Assembly: GCA_000151295.1 (NCBI GenBank)
Contig: GG745342.1
Location: 394,447 to 458,446 of the forward strand
DNA: 64,000 bases
Source of the DNA: Allomyces macrogynus ATCC 38327
Lineage: Eukaryota > Blastocladiomycota > Blastocladiomycetes > Blastocladiales > Blastocladiaceae
Direction: 5' to 3'
Positions 41,233 through 54,819 of the stretch are shown piece after piece. Every line of letters starts with the position of its first letter. The stretch's first letter is position 1. The position numbers were made by a program, and so were the translations under genes. The notes beneath the pieces were generated by a model. It was not told where the DNA came from and did no database searches. It saw nothing but the letters and a program-made list of their open reading frames with translations.

Positions 41233-41917
41233 CCGCCGGCAGGACCGCGGCGGTGGGGCACGACGCGCTGGCCGCGTCCGTGCAAAGAGACGAGGACTGA
41301 AACCATGAACCAAGGGCGGGACAAAGCGAAACCGTGTGTGTCGTGCGCAAGACTGGTGGCCGGCCGTGCCGTGTTGTGCCGCGAAGAGATGCAATGCATG
41401 ACGTTGTGCGTGGCGTGAATGTGCTGGTTTGAGAGTCGCGCCGTGAATGCGCACGCGATGCATGTCGTGTCATGTCGCGCCGACAAAGCAAGACCATCAG
41501 CGAACGACACACCGAGACCCAACCGGCAGCAGCTCGAGAAACGCGGGGCCTCGGAGGCGATATCCATTCAAGAAACCCGGGGACGACTAGAGAGAAAATA
41601 TACACACGCGGGCCGGTTCACACGTTTAACCCGACCCATTCGACCCTCGACCTCTTTCCTTGACGGACAACGGCGCGGCGGCGTTGCGAAAGCGAGTGGG
41701 GAGCCAAACCGACGCCAAATAACGAGAAATGAGAGAAACACAAACGAGATGAGATGAGATGCCTCAAAAGCACATGGTCCTGTCGCGCACCGAGGGCGCG
41801 GGAGCCAACAGGAACGACACACAACGCCGGACGAGAGAGCGCCCAACGACAGGAAACGAAAGATGGGGGCGGGAGTGGGAGCGACCGAGCACGGACGAGC
41901 AGGCGGCCTTTCACCTT
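41233..41917. other. Intergenic between convergent Tctex1 and synaptobrevin genes
   Basis: No gene. Contains a short GAGAT repeat at about 41747-41760. The long minus ORF running through here is the unspliced extension of the synaptobrevin exon. Confidence 0.4.
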
Positions 41918-42470
41918 TCACGGCTTGTTCTCCTGTGCGCTGTTGTTGTCCTTGTTGTTGAGGACGAGCGGCACTATTCGTCGCGATGGAGGTGGGGTCA
42001 GTACTCTGTCCGTCGGGTCGCGGTCCGCACCGCTGCCACTCTGCTACGGCGGACCGGAACGCGGGTGGTGCTGCGCGGCACGCCGGATACGTACGAATAA
42101 TCGCGAGCAGAATCGCGACGACAATCAAGAACACGATAATCTTGAGCTTCATGTTCTTCCACCACTAACACGGTTCGCACCGGGCCGTCAGTCTCGGGTC
42201 GTGCTTGCTCCAACCTCGCGCAGCGGACCGTACCATCTGCTTGCGCACTTTGGTCGCGCCGCGGCGGAACTGGTTGGCCGACTGCGACAAGTCCTCGGTC
42301 TTGGTCTGCAGCGTGTCGAGCCGCTCGCCGCGCTCCATGACTTTTTCAATGTTTTGCTGCATGATGCCGACGACTTCGTTGACCTGCGCCTGGATCGCCG
42401 AGGTCTTGGACGGGCCCGCCGTCGCTTGCTGCGTCGGGGATTGCGTGTGCGCCGAGGCGTATCCGGACAT
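41918..42470 (-). CDS. SNC1: Synaptobrevin/VAMP-type R-SNARE
   Basis: Vesicle SNARE for exocytic/endosomal fusion. Exons 42470-42234, 42164-42095 and 41973-41918 give 120 aa, the usual size. The SNARE motif (about 27-79) is [20 protein letters not shown] then [20 protein letters not shown], with the zero-layer Arg47 in [17 protein letters not shown] precedes a transmembrane helix ([20 protein letters not shown]) and a short lumenal tail [13 protein letters not shown]. The first intron falls exactly after KQM. The second donor is GTACGT inside the membrane-anchor codons, and the last exon closes the anchor. Reading through the second intron would give a long artefactual tail. Confidence 0.93.
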
Positions 42471-42935
42471 GGTGGTGCGGTGGGTCGGTGCGGGGGCGGC
42501 GGTTGGGTTGGCGCGGTCGGTTCCAGGCACGGCGCGCGGCGGCGAGTCGAGTGCGGTAAGTCGCGGCGGCGCGATGCAGGTGGTGGTGGAGGAGTCGGAG
42601 CTGTGAGGGAGAGGAGCGGCAAGGGATGATCGAGGCGCTGATGACTTTTGGCCGTTGACGTTGCGGCTGGCCAAGTCACCTGCGTGGCGAACGGTTGCGG
42701 TATGGCCGCTTGGCGGCGGTCCGTCGTTCTTTCTTGGTTTTTCCTTGCCATTCTCTTGACCTTGGCCAAATCTGGTTGAACCACCTGCGACCATCTCCAA
42801 GAATCTTCTGGCGACTTGGCAGCAAACAGGCAAGCGTAACCACTCTGACAGGATGCCGTTGCTCGCCCTCAGCTCTCCTGCCTCCAACACCAAATCCTGC
42901 GCAAACCCGCCAAATCAATACCACCCTGCAAATCT
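42471..42935. other. Synaptobrevin promoter / presenilin 3' flank
   Basis: 465 bp, no gene supported. Confidence 0.4.
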
Positions 42936-44667
42936 CTACACCAGCAACCGCTGATTCGCGACCATCTGCGTGAACGGCACGAGCGAGAAGGCCGACCCGA
43001 GGTAGAACACGATCCCAAACGTGATCGAGATCGGCAGCGCCGGCAACGCCTTCCTTGTGATCGCCAGCAACAAGATCGTCATGGTCATGCCCGTCGTCAC
43101 GGCAATAATGCACGCGATCGTCGTGACCCAGTCGGTCATGGCCGCGCGCGCCGTCAGCACCGAATAAAAAACAAAGTCGCCGAGTCCGAGTTTCAATCCG
43201 GAATCGTCGTCGTCGTCCTCCTCGTCTTCGGGGTCGGCGAGCGTCGACGGAACACGCGGCGCGGGTGGTGGTGGTGCGGGCGAACCGCTGGCGTTCGGGT
43301 CGACGAGCCGCCGCAACGACCCTTCCGACTCGGACGACCCGGGCGCGGGCGGGTCGTCGGGTGCGAGGCCCGGCAGGAGCGCCGGTGCGGGGGATCCGGG
43401 CGGTCGCCTCGGCGCGCCGGGCGCGGCCGACATGAACCAGACGCAGGCGCCGACCGAGTAGACGAGCATTTCAATGTTCTGGTTGCGCTCCTTGACCGTG
43501 TTGAGCAGCGCGCGCAGCGGGCCGTACGGCGAGAGGACGGCGAAGAGGTCCCACAGGACGAGCAGCGCGAGCAGGATCCAGGTGGTCCATTCTTGCAGGC
43601 CGGTCAGGGCGAACGCCTGGAAGCGAGACGGTGGCGTAGTTAGAGGGCGAGACTCGTGAAGGAAATGGGTGGAGAGAATGCGTACCATGAGCGACGAGAT
43701 CAGGACGAGATAAATTTGCTGCACGAACCGCGGCGCGCGCCAAAACGTGCCGACGATCCCGACAATTGCAAAATTATACAGGCAGAACCCGAGCGTCACG
43801 TAGTCGATGACCATGCGGAACGCGTTGATGATCGAGAGCGACAGGAGGAACCCGGTGAACCCGAGGACCGAGATCAAGACGAGCGAGAACAGGCCGTAAA
43901 TGATCTTCATGCAATTATACTTGAAGAGCAAGACCAGGATCACCGTCATGACAGCAATCTGCGCCAAGATGATTCCGGCGTTCATGAACCCGCCGGCGAG
44001 TCGCGCGCCGCTCGACGCGGTCGCGTCTTCCTTGTAGACTGTCCAGACGGACCCGGCCGGCCGGAATTCTTGCGACGACATGGAGATTTTGGTCCAGGCG
44101 ATCGACAGCAGGATGCAGATCAGGATCGGGCGCACGAGTTTGGTCACTTGCGCCGTGTAGAAGAGCAGGTCAGCCGCCGTGTCCGGGTCGTACCCGAGCG
44201 TGTGCAGCCGCGCGACCGTCGTCTCGGGTAGCTGCGACGCATCAATGTGCGCCGTGTGGTGCGGGTGCGCGGCGGTCGTGGCTACTACGGCGGTCGCGGT
44301 CGCAGCTGCTGCTGGAAGGCCGGGCACGGCTGGTGCCGCGGGCGTCAGTTTACCATTGTTACATTCCTTGGCGTGTCGGCGGTTCATAACGAGCAAACGT
44401 ACTTGGCGCGGCGGCGGTCGCCTTGCACACGGGCGCATGCGCGGGCCAGTCGGCGAGTTGGCACACCTGGCTGCAGTAGGAGATGGCGGGCCCGCACTGC
44501 GAGCAGGCCGAGGTCGCGCGCTTGCCGCACACACGGCACACGGCGGGTGAAGCAGTCGGTCCTGGCGGTCGTGGGCTCGCATTTTGGTCGGCAGCGGCCG
44601 AAGCGGCAGTGCCTGGCTTGGACGACATGGCGGCGGCGGCGGTGCCGGAATTGGGCGGTGGCGGCAT
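42936..44667 (-). CDS. Presenilin-type intramembrane aspartyl protease with N-terminal MYND zinc finger
   Basis: Exons 44667-44403, 44329-43686 and 43616-42936 give 529 aa in frame. Residues 44-81 form a MYND zinc finger (CRVC...CSQC...YCSQVC...HAPVC). From about residue 120 a presenilin follows with nine predicted membrane segments. Its catalytic sites are LVLWDLFAVLSPYGPLR (Asp326), LKLGLGDFVFYSVL (Asp450) and the PAL motif in RKALPALPISI (495-497). The first site has Trp-Asp where most presenilins have Tyr-Asp. The cytosolic loop (370-440) is Pro/Ser/Asp-rich. It would be the catalytic subunit of a gamma-secretase-like protease. Alternative: presenilin translation could start at ATG 44387, without MYND, and the MYND exon would be a separate small ORF ending at 44359. 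The MYND exon ends at a GTACGT donor in the right phase, which favours the fusion. Confidence 0.85.
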
Positions 44668-45272
44668 GGGCCGGTCGAGCGCAGGTCGAGTACAAGTTGC
44701 TGGATAGGTTGCGCGCGGCCAGATTGGATGCCGACGTGTCGCGGCTGTGGGCCGTGGCTTGGGGGCACTTGGCGCGCAGTCACGGCGCCAGTGCTCGTGC
44801 CCGTGCTCGTGCTCGTAACCGCTGATCGTGCTCCTCTCGCGGTCGCGGTCGTGGTCGTGCAGCAAGTCGTGGGTGTGCTTTGGTCGGCGGTCGCCGCGCC
44901 GTTGCTGACGGCGGCGGTCATGGTCCCCTGGTGCCAGTGGCGGAGGCGCCAAGGCTGGTCGGCCAAGGCTGGTCGAGGACAGCGTGGCAGGGACTGGCTG
45001 GAATATCAGGTGACCGCGCCGCGAGGGTTATCGAGGCAGCGCACGCCTGGCCAAGCTCATGTCTCAGGCCACCCTCACGCGCGTCGCAGCCTCGATCAAA
45101 CGATCAAACGCGGCATCACAGCGCTGTGGTCGCGCCGGCCACGCAAGGACGCACGCGCTCCATCGCTCGCGACTGACCGACCGCTGCTTTCTCTCTCGCG
45201 CACCGACCTGCTCGCGCCATCATCCCCACCACGGCCGACCGACCGACCCTCCAAACCATCAGCAGCACCGCG
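44668..45272. other. Divergent intergenic region, presenilin / hypothetical gene
   Basis: 605 bp, no gene supported; contains GTGCTCGT-type short repeats at about 44785-44815. Confidence 0.4.
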
Positions 45273-46345
45273 ATGCACCACTTCCCGCTGGCGCACCGCC
45301 ACCGCAAGAGCAAGCCCGGCACCGCCGAGGCCATGGCCGCGACCTCCTCTGTCGCGCAGCGCGAAGCAGCCGGCCCGGGCCCGACCTTCAACGAGGCCGG
45401 CAGCACGGTCGCGACGCCCGACGCGCCCGTCGCCGAGCTGCACCACCTGCGCTACGTGCACCACACGCGCCACGCCGGCCTGTTCCGCAAGAAGCACTAC
45501 CACTCGTACGAGGTACTGCGTGCTGCACGTGGTGGTGATCCGCGACCGAAACTGAAACTGACGAACGCGTGCAGTTCGACCACCCGCACTGGGAGCGGCT
45601 CGAGACGATCCCGCTCGGCGGCGCGACGATCCCGGCCGCGCTCGAGGGCACTTCGTCCTCCACGACGACGCGTGCTGCCCCCGTCCCGCCGCCGCGCGAC
45701 TCAGCCGTGGCCACCGCGGCGCCGTCCCGTGGGTCGGTCGTGACGCGCACCGAAAGCACGACGACGACCACCACCGTCGAGCCGGAACCGCACCCGTCGT
45801 TCCATCGGCACACGTCCTACGACCGGCGCGCGTCCGTCGATCAGCCGCGCACCTCGTCAATGCCCACCGCTGCCGTCACACTTCCGCCGCCGGCGCGCCG
45901 GGTCCCGTCCGCCACGTCCACCTCCCGGTCGGTCCGGTCGCTACGGCTCGCCGACGAACCCGACACCGTGGCCGACCGGTACCGCAACATTGACGTCGAC
46001 CGCGAACTCGAGCTTGCGCGTGCGCGGATGATGGCCGACGAAGCACGCTCCCAACACACCGGCGGTGGCCCCCGGCACCGTACGATTTCGGGCCCCGTCG
46101 AGGACCCGCTCGAGTACTCGGCCGACCGCACGCGCGCGCCGCACCCCGATGCCGAGCCCGCCGAGGATTGGGTGCCGATGCATTACCGCGACGAGAACGT
46201 GTCTCGCGGTGAGTCGGGCGTGGGGGTGCCGCGCGAGTCGAGCGTCGGGATGGCGTCGTCGAGCGCGGGCGTGGGCGCGCCGGGCCGGCTCGACGATCCG
46301 CGGCAGTGGCGCGCAGCGTCGCCGGGGATGGTAGAGCGCGTGTGA
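45273..46345 (+). CDS. Hypothetical Ser/Thr/Pro-rich protein, two exons
   Basis: Exons 45273-45512 and 45575-46345 (62-bp intron, donor GTACTG, acceptor GCAG) give 336 aa. The conserved-looking part spans the splice: LHHLRYVHHTRHAGLFRKKH, then YHSYEFDHPHWERLETIPLG. The rest is Ser/Thr/Pro-rich with a few charged helices (VADRYRNIDVDRELELARAR). No transmembrane helix or known domain is recognised. The His-rich N-terminus (MHHFPLAHRHRKSK) might bind metal but need not. Function unknown. Confidence 0.65.
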
Positions 46346-48041
46346 GCTGAGGTGAGGGGTCGGGTCGCTGGATCCGGCCGGCCGCGTCGGTTGACGGCAA
46401 GGTTGAAGAGCAGCACGAGAAAGAGTGCCCCATCCTGTACGATACAGATCCGACCGCACAGAAAGACAGAAAGACGCGTCTTGTTTCCATCTTGGACACT
46501 TGCTCGCCGACACGACAGGGCACACCAGCGAAGGATCCGGGTTGGCGCCGTCGTGGTGGTCGCAGCCAATGGCACAGGCCATTCCGTCAGGCCGGCCACA
46601 CGAGCAAGCGCTTCGACGTCAACCACTGCAGCCAAACTCACACCAACAAACGTTGCCCGCCGCTCGTAAGTCCCCGCAATTCATTGGCCAACGCCGACAC
46701 TTTGCGACGACCATGCAGCGACCGATGACCTCGCGGCTGACCGGCTGGCAAGAGGGTTGCCGCCTGCCAGCACGTTCGTGCCGGCCCGATCCGCGCTGAC
46801 GGCCGAGCGCTCCCGACGACAGGCACGGCGCGCGGCTCCTCCACCGGGCCCACTTTGATGCATTGACGCGGTCCAGGTGTTTTGGGCCTGCGAGAGTCGA
46901 TGATGGCGCCGCCATGCCATATTGCTCGCGCTCTCGCCAAACTGGTGCAGCGGCACTGCTCGCGGCACGAGCACGGGCTCGACGAACGACCGCTCTTCAC
47001 CCTGTCCCGCACTGTTGTCTGAGACGCACCGGCCGTCCTCTGCACCTCAGCACATCCGTCGCTCTGGGACCTTTCGTTTGAATGACGAACGTCTCGTCGT
47101 GCGGCGCCGCCTCTACTGTGGTCCCCTTCTCGCTTGTGCGCTTCAGCGCCACGCCAGTCGGCCCCATTTCAAGAAACAGTCATGGGACCGTGTCGCGCCC
47201 GTCCTTGTCCGGCTATTTTGATTTTGTCGCTGCGCGTGCAATGTGCCACGCAAAGACAAACAGCGCGTGCCCGTATTTGCGTCGCTTGGCTGGGTGCGTC
47301 GGCCTCCACTCGCTGTCGTTCCCAAATGAAAAACACGGTCGTCTGATCCAACTCGGCATGAAACTGGCGATGCATGCCGATTGGTGGGCGAACAATTTGG
47401 ATCATGGGGCCGTGCCGGTCCGTTTTGACGCGCCCTTGCGCGCGCCATGGCGACCTGGCTGGTCGGGGCACGCGCCTGCCGCGCCCGCCGTCCAATCGCC
47501 AAGCGACGCTGGCCGCATGGACGCGGTGCTGGCCCAGGATCCTGGGTCGAGAAACCGGGCGCGAGACGAGACGGCCGGGTGGGTGCGAGAGGCGCGCGCT
47601 CGGCGGCTGGTTGATCCAACGCGCCGTGCGCGCGCCGGATTTTGAGTGTCGTCCTGCTCCTGCTCGGCGCGCGCGTGACGGAAGCCGACGCCGGTGCCGT
47701 TGACCCGTCCACGGTCGCGGGCCACACGACCCGCCACCGCCGCTGACGACGATGGATCGATGCACCGCCTCGCTCTGCTCGGATCCTGCACTGGCCAACG
47801 TCAACCCCAACCCAACCAAGCGCTTGGCAGCGCGCGGTCCACAAATACCACGACCGACCGCCGCCGGTTCCTTCTCTCTCCTCTCTCTCTCTCCAGTAAA
47901 CCGTTCTCCTTGTCGCGTGCTCGTACTGCCGCATCGCGTGCTCCTGCTTGTTGACGGCGCCGCCACCCCCACGTTGCTCCCCGACCCGAGAGCACGTTCT
48001 CGTTTCCCGACGGTTCCTCGATCCACGACCCATCTCGCACC
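46346..48041. other. 1.7-kb region without supported gene
   Basis: Long minus-strand ORFs here (e.g. 47143-48084) have Arg/Gly/Thr-biased composition and no domain, as expected for chance frames in GC-rich DNA. Must include the promoter of the transporter gene. A TCTCTC tract occurs at about 47870-47892. Confidence 0.4.
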
Positions 48042-49587
48042 ATGACGGCCGGTCCCGACGTGGCCCCTGGCTCAGCGAGCGCACTGCGCGTGTTTATCTT
48101 GCTGCTCAAGTCGAACATTGGCACGGGCGCGCTGTTCTTGCCCGGCGTACGTTGTTCCTTGCCGCGCGTCGAAAATGGATTGCGCACGATCGGATGCTGA
48201 CGCCGAACCCGATCGGATACTCTAGGCATTTGGCGATGGCGGCTACGCGTTCTCGTTTGTGCTCCTGATCGTGCTCGCGTTCCTGTCGACGGTCGGCATG
48301 GTCCTGCTCGCGCAGACGAACCAGCTCGTGCCCGGGTCGTTTGAGGAAATGGGCAAAAAGCTCTACGGCAGGTGGCTGCACTTGCTGATTCTCGGCAGTG
48401 TCGCCCTCGCGCAGTCGGGCTTTTGCTCGGCCTACACGGTGTATGTACCCTCAAATCCACTTCTTTGCTCTCGGTAGCGGTAACAATACTGATTCTGACC
48501 TGTCCCGCGTCTAGCTTCATTGCGCAAAACACGGTCGAGTTTGTGCGTCGCGTCTCGCACGACGCGATCCTGCTCAAGACGTGGCATATTATCCTGATCG
48601 AGATGGCGTTCTTCATCCCGTGTTCGTGGGTGCGGCGCGTTGAAAACTTCTCGGCCTTCTCGCTCATGGGCAACGCGTTTGTCCTGTTCGGTCTCGGCGT
48701 GATTTGCGTCTCGGGTATCTCGCACATCATCGATGTCGGCCACGTCGCCGAGGGCATCGTGCAGTTTAACCCGGACAAGTTTGCGCTGTATATTGGCACG
48801 GCCGTGTACGTGGTTCTCCACCCGATTCCGATCCTGATTGCGCGTGTGCGATGAAGGCTGACGCGCGACTTGGAATGTGTAGGTACACGTACGAGGGCAT
48901 TGGCCTCGTGATCCCGGTCTCGCAGTCGATGAAGAACCCGCAGCGGTTCCCGCTGGTGCTCTCGCTCGCATTGACCGTGACGACGGCCGTCTACCTGTTT
49001 GTCGCGTCGTGCGGGTACCTCGCGTGGGGCCCGGATGTCAAGCCAATTGTGCTCTTCAACTTGCCCGAGGGCGGCTTCACGTCGGCCATCTACATTCTCT
49101 ACATTGTCGCGATTCGTACGTTTCCTTCCGTTCACGTTTCGTGCGTGCCCACCCCCGGCCATCCCAACTGACCCTGACCCCGCCTCGACTTGTAGTCCTG
49201 TCGTGGCCGCTGATCCTGTTCCCGGCCACTGTCATCGTCGAGCGTCTCCTCATCCCGACCCCACCGCTCGAGCTGGAAAAGGGCGCCAAGCCCGTGCGCG
49301 GTGCCGACTGGTCCCCACGGAAGCGGTACTGGGCGCAGAACGCGGTTCGCACGTGCCTGGTGATCGTGATCGGGTGCATCGCCTACGCCGCGGGCGAGGC
49401 GCTCAACAAACTCGTCTCGATCATCGGGTCGTTTGGGTGTGTCCCGCTCAGCTTCGTCTACCCGGGTCTCTTGCACATGCGGTCGCACCCGGAACAGGGG
49501 CTGCTCGGCCGGTTCACCGATTGGTTCCTCGTCGTCGTTGGGACGATCGCGATGATATATGTTACGATCATGACTTTCATGTCGTAG
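48042..49587 (+). CDS. AAAP-family amino acid transporter (vacuolar AVT3/SLC36 type)
   Basis: Exons 48042-48146, 48226-48440, 48515-48805, 48883-49115 and 49196-49587 give 411 aa with about eleven membrane helices. Family signatures are LLLKSNIGTGALFLPGAFGD in helix 1, LYIGTAVYTYEGIGLVIPVS in the middle and SLIGSFGC-like KLVSIIGSFGCVPLSFVYPG near the end. Proton-coupled export/import of neutral amino acids across vacuolar or lysosomal membranes is the family role. The N-terminus is short (about 15 residues before helix 1), shorter than yeast AVT3/4, which have long N-terminal tails. All five exons close in phase; three donors are GTACGT. Confidence 0.9.
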
Positions 49588-50106
49588 ATGAGGAGGAGGT
49601 GGTTGGGTTTGAAGTTTTGGATTTTGGCATTTTTTTAGACGGCGCGCAGTTTGGCGTTGCCTTTATATTCTGTGTTTGCGCGAATCATAGTGTCCCCACC
49701 CTTGGCTTCTGTGCGCGGCTGTACATTCAATACCATCTGTCTTGTTTCGGGCGATTTGGACGTGCTGGTTGTTGTGCTTTTCTCTCGGCTGGTTTGTTGG
49801 TTGGCTTTGCGCGCGGGTCGGTCTTGCCCTGTGATGAAAGGTGGAGAGCACGAAGAAAGCTTACAGCACCTTGATCGTGTTACTAATTGGGTTGTGCCCA
49901 GGACCGGCGGCGCGACGGGCGCGTTGCCGCGTCGAGGCCACGACGACGACCGACCGCGTGGAAGCGCGAGACATTTGGTGCGAGACGGTCGCGCGGATGT
50001 CACGTGCACTGCTCTGGTCGCGGCTCCGACTCACTCCCTTCGCTCGCCTCCTTGTCGCGTCGGTTCGTTCCTTCTCTCTCCTCATTTCGCCGTTGCCGAC
50101 AGCAAT
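49588..50106. other. Intergenic between transporter and SPRTN genes
   Basis: AT-richer 3' flank then the leader of SPRTN; no gene supported. Confidence 0.4.
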
Positions 50107-52060
50107 ATGCACCCAATGAAGAGGCCCGACACCATGCACGACGACGATGACGACATGCTCGACGACAGCGTCCCCGCACCGCCGCCACCGCCGAGCCAGT
50201 GGGTCTACACGCGCGTTGCGCTCTGGGAAGCGCCGCCCAGCCCGACCTCACCCGCCGCGCCCGCGAACCGCGTCGATATTCTTGACGACGAACTGCTCCC
50301 GCCCGCGCCTCCCTCCCGCTCCCGCGCCGTGCCCCCGCCACCGCCCTTCAAGTCACCGCGTGCCGCCGTGCACCCTCCACCCGCACCGCGGCGCATTCCG
50401 CAGACCCCATGCGCCGTCATTGAGCTCTCCGACAGCGACGACGAAGATATACCGTCGGTGCGGCCTGCGCCGGCCCCACCTCGTCGTCCGCTGCGCGTTC
50501 CGCGCAAGTCGGCGGTCGAAGCGTCCGACGAGGAGCTCGCGCGGCAGTTGCAGGCTGAATGGGATATGATGGACGCGGCCGAGGCCGTGACGGGGGTGTC
50601 GTCGAGCCGGATGGACGACGAGGCGCTTGCGCGGCAGTTGCAGGCCGAGTGGGCCTCGTCGGCCGCGTCGGCGTCCTCGATGACTCCTCCACCTCCTCTT
50701 CCACCTTCTGCCTCGTCATCTCCCTTCACGCCCGTGCGCCCGCCGCCCGCCCCACTCGCGTCGTCGTCCCCGACAAAAACCGACGACGTGGCCTCGATTA
50801 TTGCCAAGACGACACCCGACTCGCGCGTGGCGTTTGCCGACGAGGGCCCGCTGCTCAAGCTGCACGAGCGGTTCATGTACTACAACTACCGGTACTTTGG
50901 CGGGAAACTGTCGGCGTGCGAGGTGCGGTGGAGTCCGCGCATGACGCTGTGCGCGGGCCAATGCCACTACCGCCCGCAGGAGCGGTACTGCTCGGTGCGG
51001 CTGTCGGTGCCGCTGCTGCAGTACCGGCCCAAGCAGGACGGGATCGATACGCTGCTGCATGAGATGATCCACGTACGTATTTGGCGTTTCGAGGGATTCG
51101 GTGATGCGTTTGGACCGAAACTGAGGTGGGCGCGATCCTCTTTCTCCACCAGGCCTATCTGTTTGTCACCGACGGCAATGACGACCACGACGGCCACGGC
51201 ACGGCGTTCCACGAGTGGATGCACAAGCTGAATGCGGTCGAGCCCGGCGCGAACATCTCCGTCTTCCACACGTTCCGCGACGAAGTGAATGCGGCGCGCA
51301 AGCACGTGTGGAAGTGCAACGGGCCGTGCAAGGACCGGCCGCCGTATTTCGGGATCGTGCGCCGGTCCATGAACCGCGCGCCGCAACCGGCCGACCGGTG
51401 GTGGGCTGATCACAAGCGCACGTGGTACGTAGCGCTCGCGCAGCGTCCCTTTAGACATGAAAACTGACCGATTACCACGCGATACGTAGCGGCGGCACCT
51501 ACACCAAGATCCAGGGCCCCGACATTGACGCCAACGGCAACTCGATCCCAAAACCCGCGTCCAGGCGCGCGCGCAAGTCTGATCCGGGCGAGGGACGCCG
51601 GCTCGGTATGGCCGACGAAGACGATCCCGACCCGCCACCACCGCCGCCACCACCGCCGCCGGCCAAACGCGCGCGTACGACCAAGCCCAAACCTGCCGCT
51701 GACGACGGCAAGCAAAAATCACTCGACGGGTACCTGCTCCCGCCGGACCCGACGTCGCCGGGCATCCTGATGGCGGCGGGGAGGAAGAAGAAAGTACCAG
51801 CAACAGCGGCGGAGAATGGGTCGGCGGTGGCGAAAGGCGCTCCAGCGGCGCCTCCGGCTCACGCAGCGGTCAACGGCGGGCCCGCGCCCCCACTGGTGGT
51901 GGGGGATAGTGGTGATGCCCAGCCAGTCCTGCCACCGCTACCACCAGGACTGATGGGAGGTGGAAATGGTGCGCCGGCGATGCTAGCGCCACCAGCACCG
52001 CCGCGGCTCAAGCGGCCGGCGTTTGTGGACTTGACGTGGAGCGAGGAGGACAAGGATTGA
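50107..52060 (+). CDS. SPRTN: SPRTN/Spartan-type DNA-protein-crosslink metalloprotease
   Basis: DNA-dependent protease that removes DNA-protein crosslinks at replication forks. Exons 50107-51072, 51153-51424 and 51490-52060 give 602 aa. The SprT domain starts LHERFMYYNYRYFGGKL and carries the zinc site HEMIH (318-322) plus a downstream His in HGTAFHEWMHKLN. The zinc-ribbon-like end is VWKCNGPC...HKRTCGGTYTKI; its CGG is created by the second splice. Upstream are two UIM-like repeats (SDEELARQLQAEWDM at about 140, MDDEALARQLQAEW at about 170), which would bind ubiquitin. QKSLDGYLL in the tail resembles a PCNA-interacting PIP box. The order (UIM-like motifs before the protease) differs from animal SPRTN, where the UBZ is C-terminal. 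Both donors are GTACGT. Confidence 0.92.
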
Positions 52061-53201
52061 TGAGCACCACAGAATGAAATCGATTTGTGTGTTTTTTGAT
52101 GTCTGTTTGTGGGGATCTCCACGATGCAGGCCCAGTCCCACGTGTTGATGGTCACATCAACTCACGAACCGCAGTTGTGTCCGTTCAAATTGCATCTGTT
52201 CATGGCTCTGCTTGCTCGATATGTGGCTGCTCTGACATCTCCACAGTCCACTGGGTCTTAAGTCTGGCACTGCATTCCGCAGCTTGGGGTCGTGACAACC
52301 ACAGGGAAGTAGAGACCTTGAGCAATGTCCCGAGATGAGGATTCTGTGTGGCCTGTTAGAAACAACGTTATGGCCCATCTCTGCAAGACATCTCATGGAG
52401 CTTTATTCTCAGGAACGCCAACACAGGACCCGAAGTATCTCTCTGGTCGCAGCAACGCCAGCCCGAGGTTTTGCGACGCGAAATGATGAGTCCACTTTGG
52501 CGCTGCTGACCCTGACGCGCCTGCATTTTGTCAAGGCACTCCGCGCGTCCCCGTGTCGTCCACTCCAGCTCGACTGCCGGCATCGTCGCCACGGTCGTGG
52601 CAAGATCGTGGCGTCGCCAGAGCAAGCGCAACAGGTGTGCAGCATGCGCTCTCCATGCTGGAGCTGCCAGAGGGATTTGCAGAGGCCACTGCGGTTGAGC
52701 ACACGCCAGTCTCAATCATGCTCATGCCACCAGCCACTGCGCTGGTCTCTCCTCGCGCTTCGCTGAGCGACGCATGCACGATGGCTACGTGGCCAGGCCA
52801 ACAGTGACGCGCAATGGTGAGGACGGTTGGCAATTGGATGGATCTGCATCACGGTCACACTCCTTGTGTGAAATATGTGGGAGCTCCCACGAAAGTTCAT
52901 GTTCTTCCTGTAAAAGTGAATCCAAGCAGGGGATGTCTAAACCTCGGGAAAAATCTCGTCTTGGGACTTTGCTAAAGGTCTCTCATCACGACACGTGCAG
53001 CGGCCATTGCGGTGTGCAGTGAAGCCATGGAGCTGGAATGTGTCATCGGAGGTGCTCAAGGCGCTGCACAGGAGCCCCAGCATCAGGATGAACCCCACGG
53101 TTTGGTCATAATCAACTCATGGACTGGCGACTCGATGGCAGTGTTGACCTGTAACTGATGGCCCATGGTGGCCACAATGGGCCGTCTTGCCCTCATTCCA
53201 T
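52061..53201. other. 1.1-kb stretch without supported gene
   Basis: AT-richer than the flanks. Small ORFs (e.g. 52335-52766 plus; 52531-52833 minus) have no recognised domain. LTRLHFVKALRASP and ALSMLELPEGF on the plus strand are faintly LRR-like but too short to call. Confidence 0.35.

Positions 53202-54819
<1,618 letters not shown>

Noticed and set aside
41568..42152. Long C-terminal extension of the synaptobrevin-like protein
   Set aside because: A GTACGT donor inside the membrane-anchor codons and a following exon give the normal 120-aa SNARE.
42936..44966. 676-aa single-exon presenilin ORF starting far upstream
   Set aside because: The upstream part is in the wrong frame relative to the MYND finger and has shadow-like composition; a splice joins MYND to presenilin instead.
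47143..48084. 313-aa minus-strand ORF
   Set aside because: No domain, Arg/Gly-biased, overlaps the transporter promoter; looks like chance.
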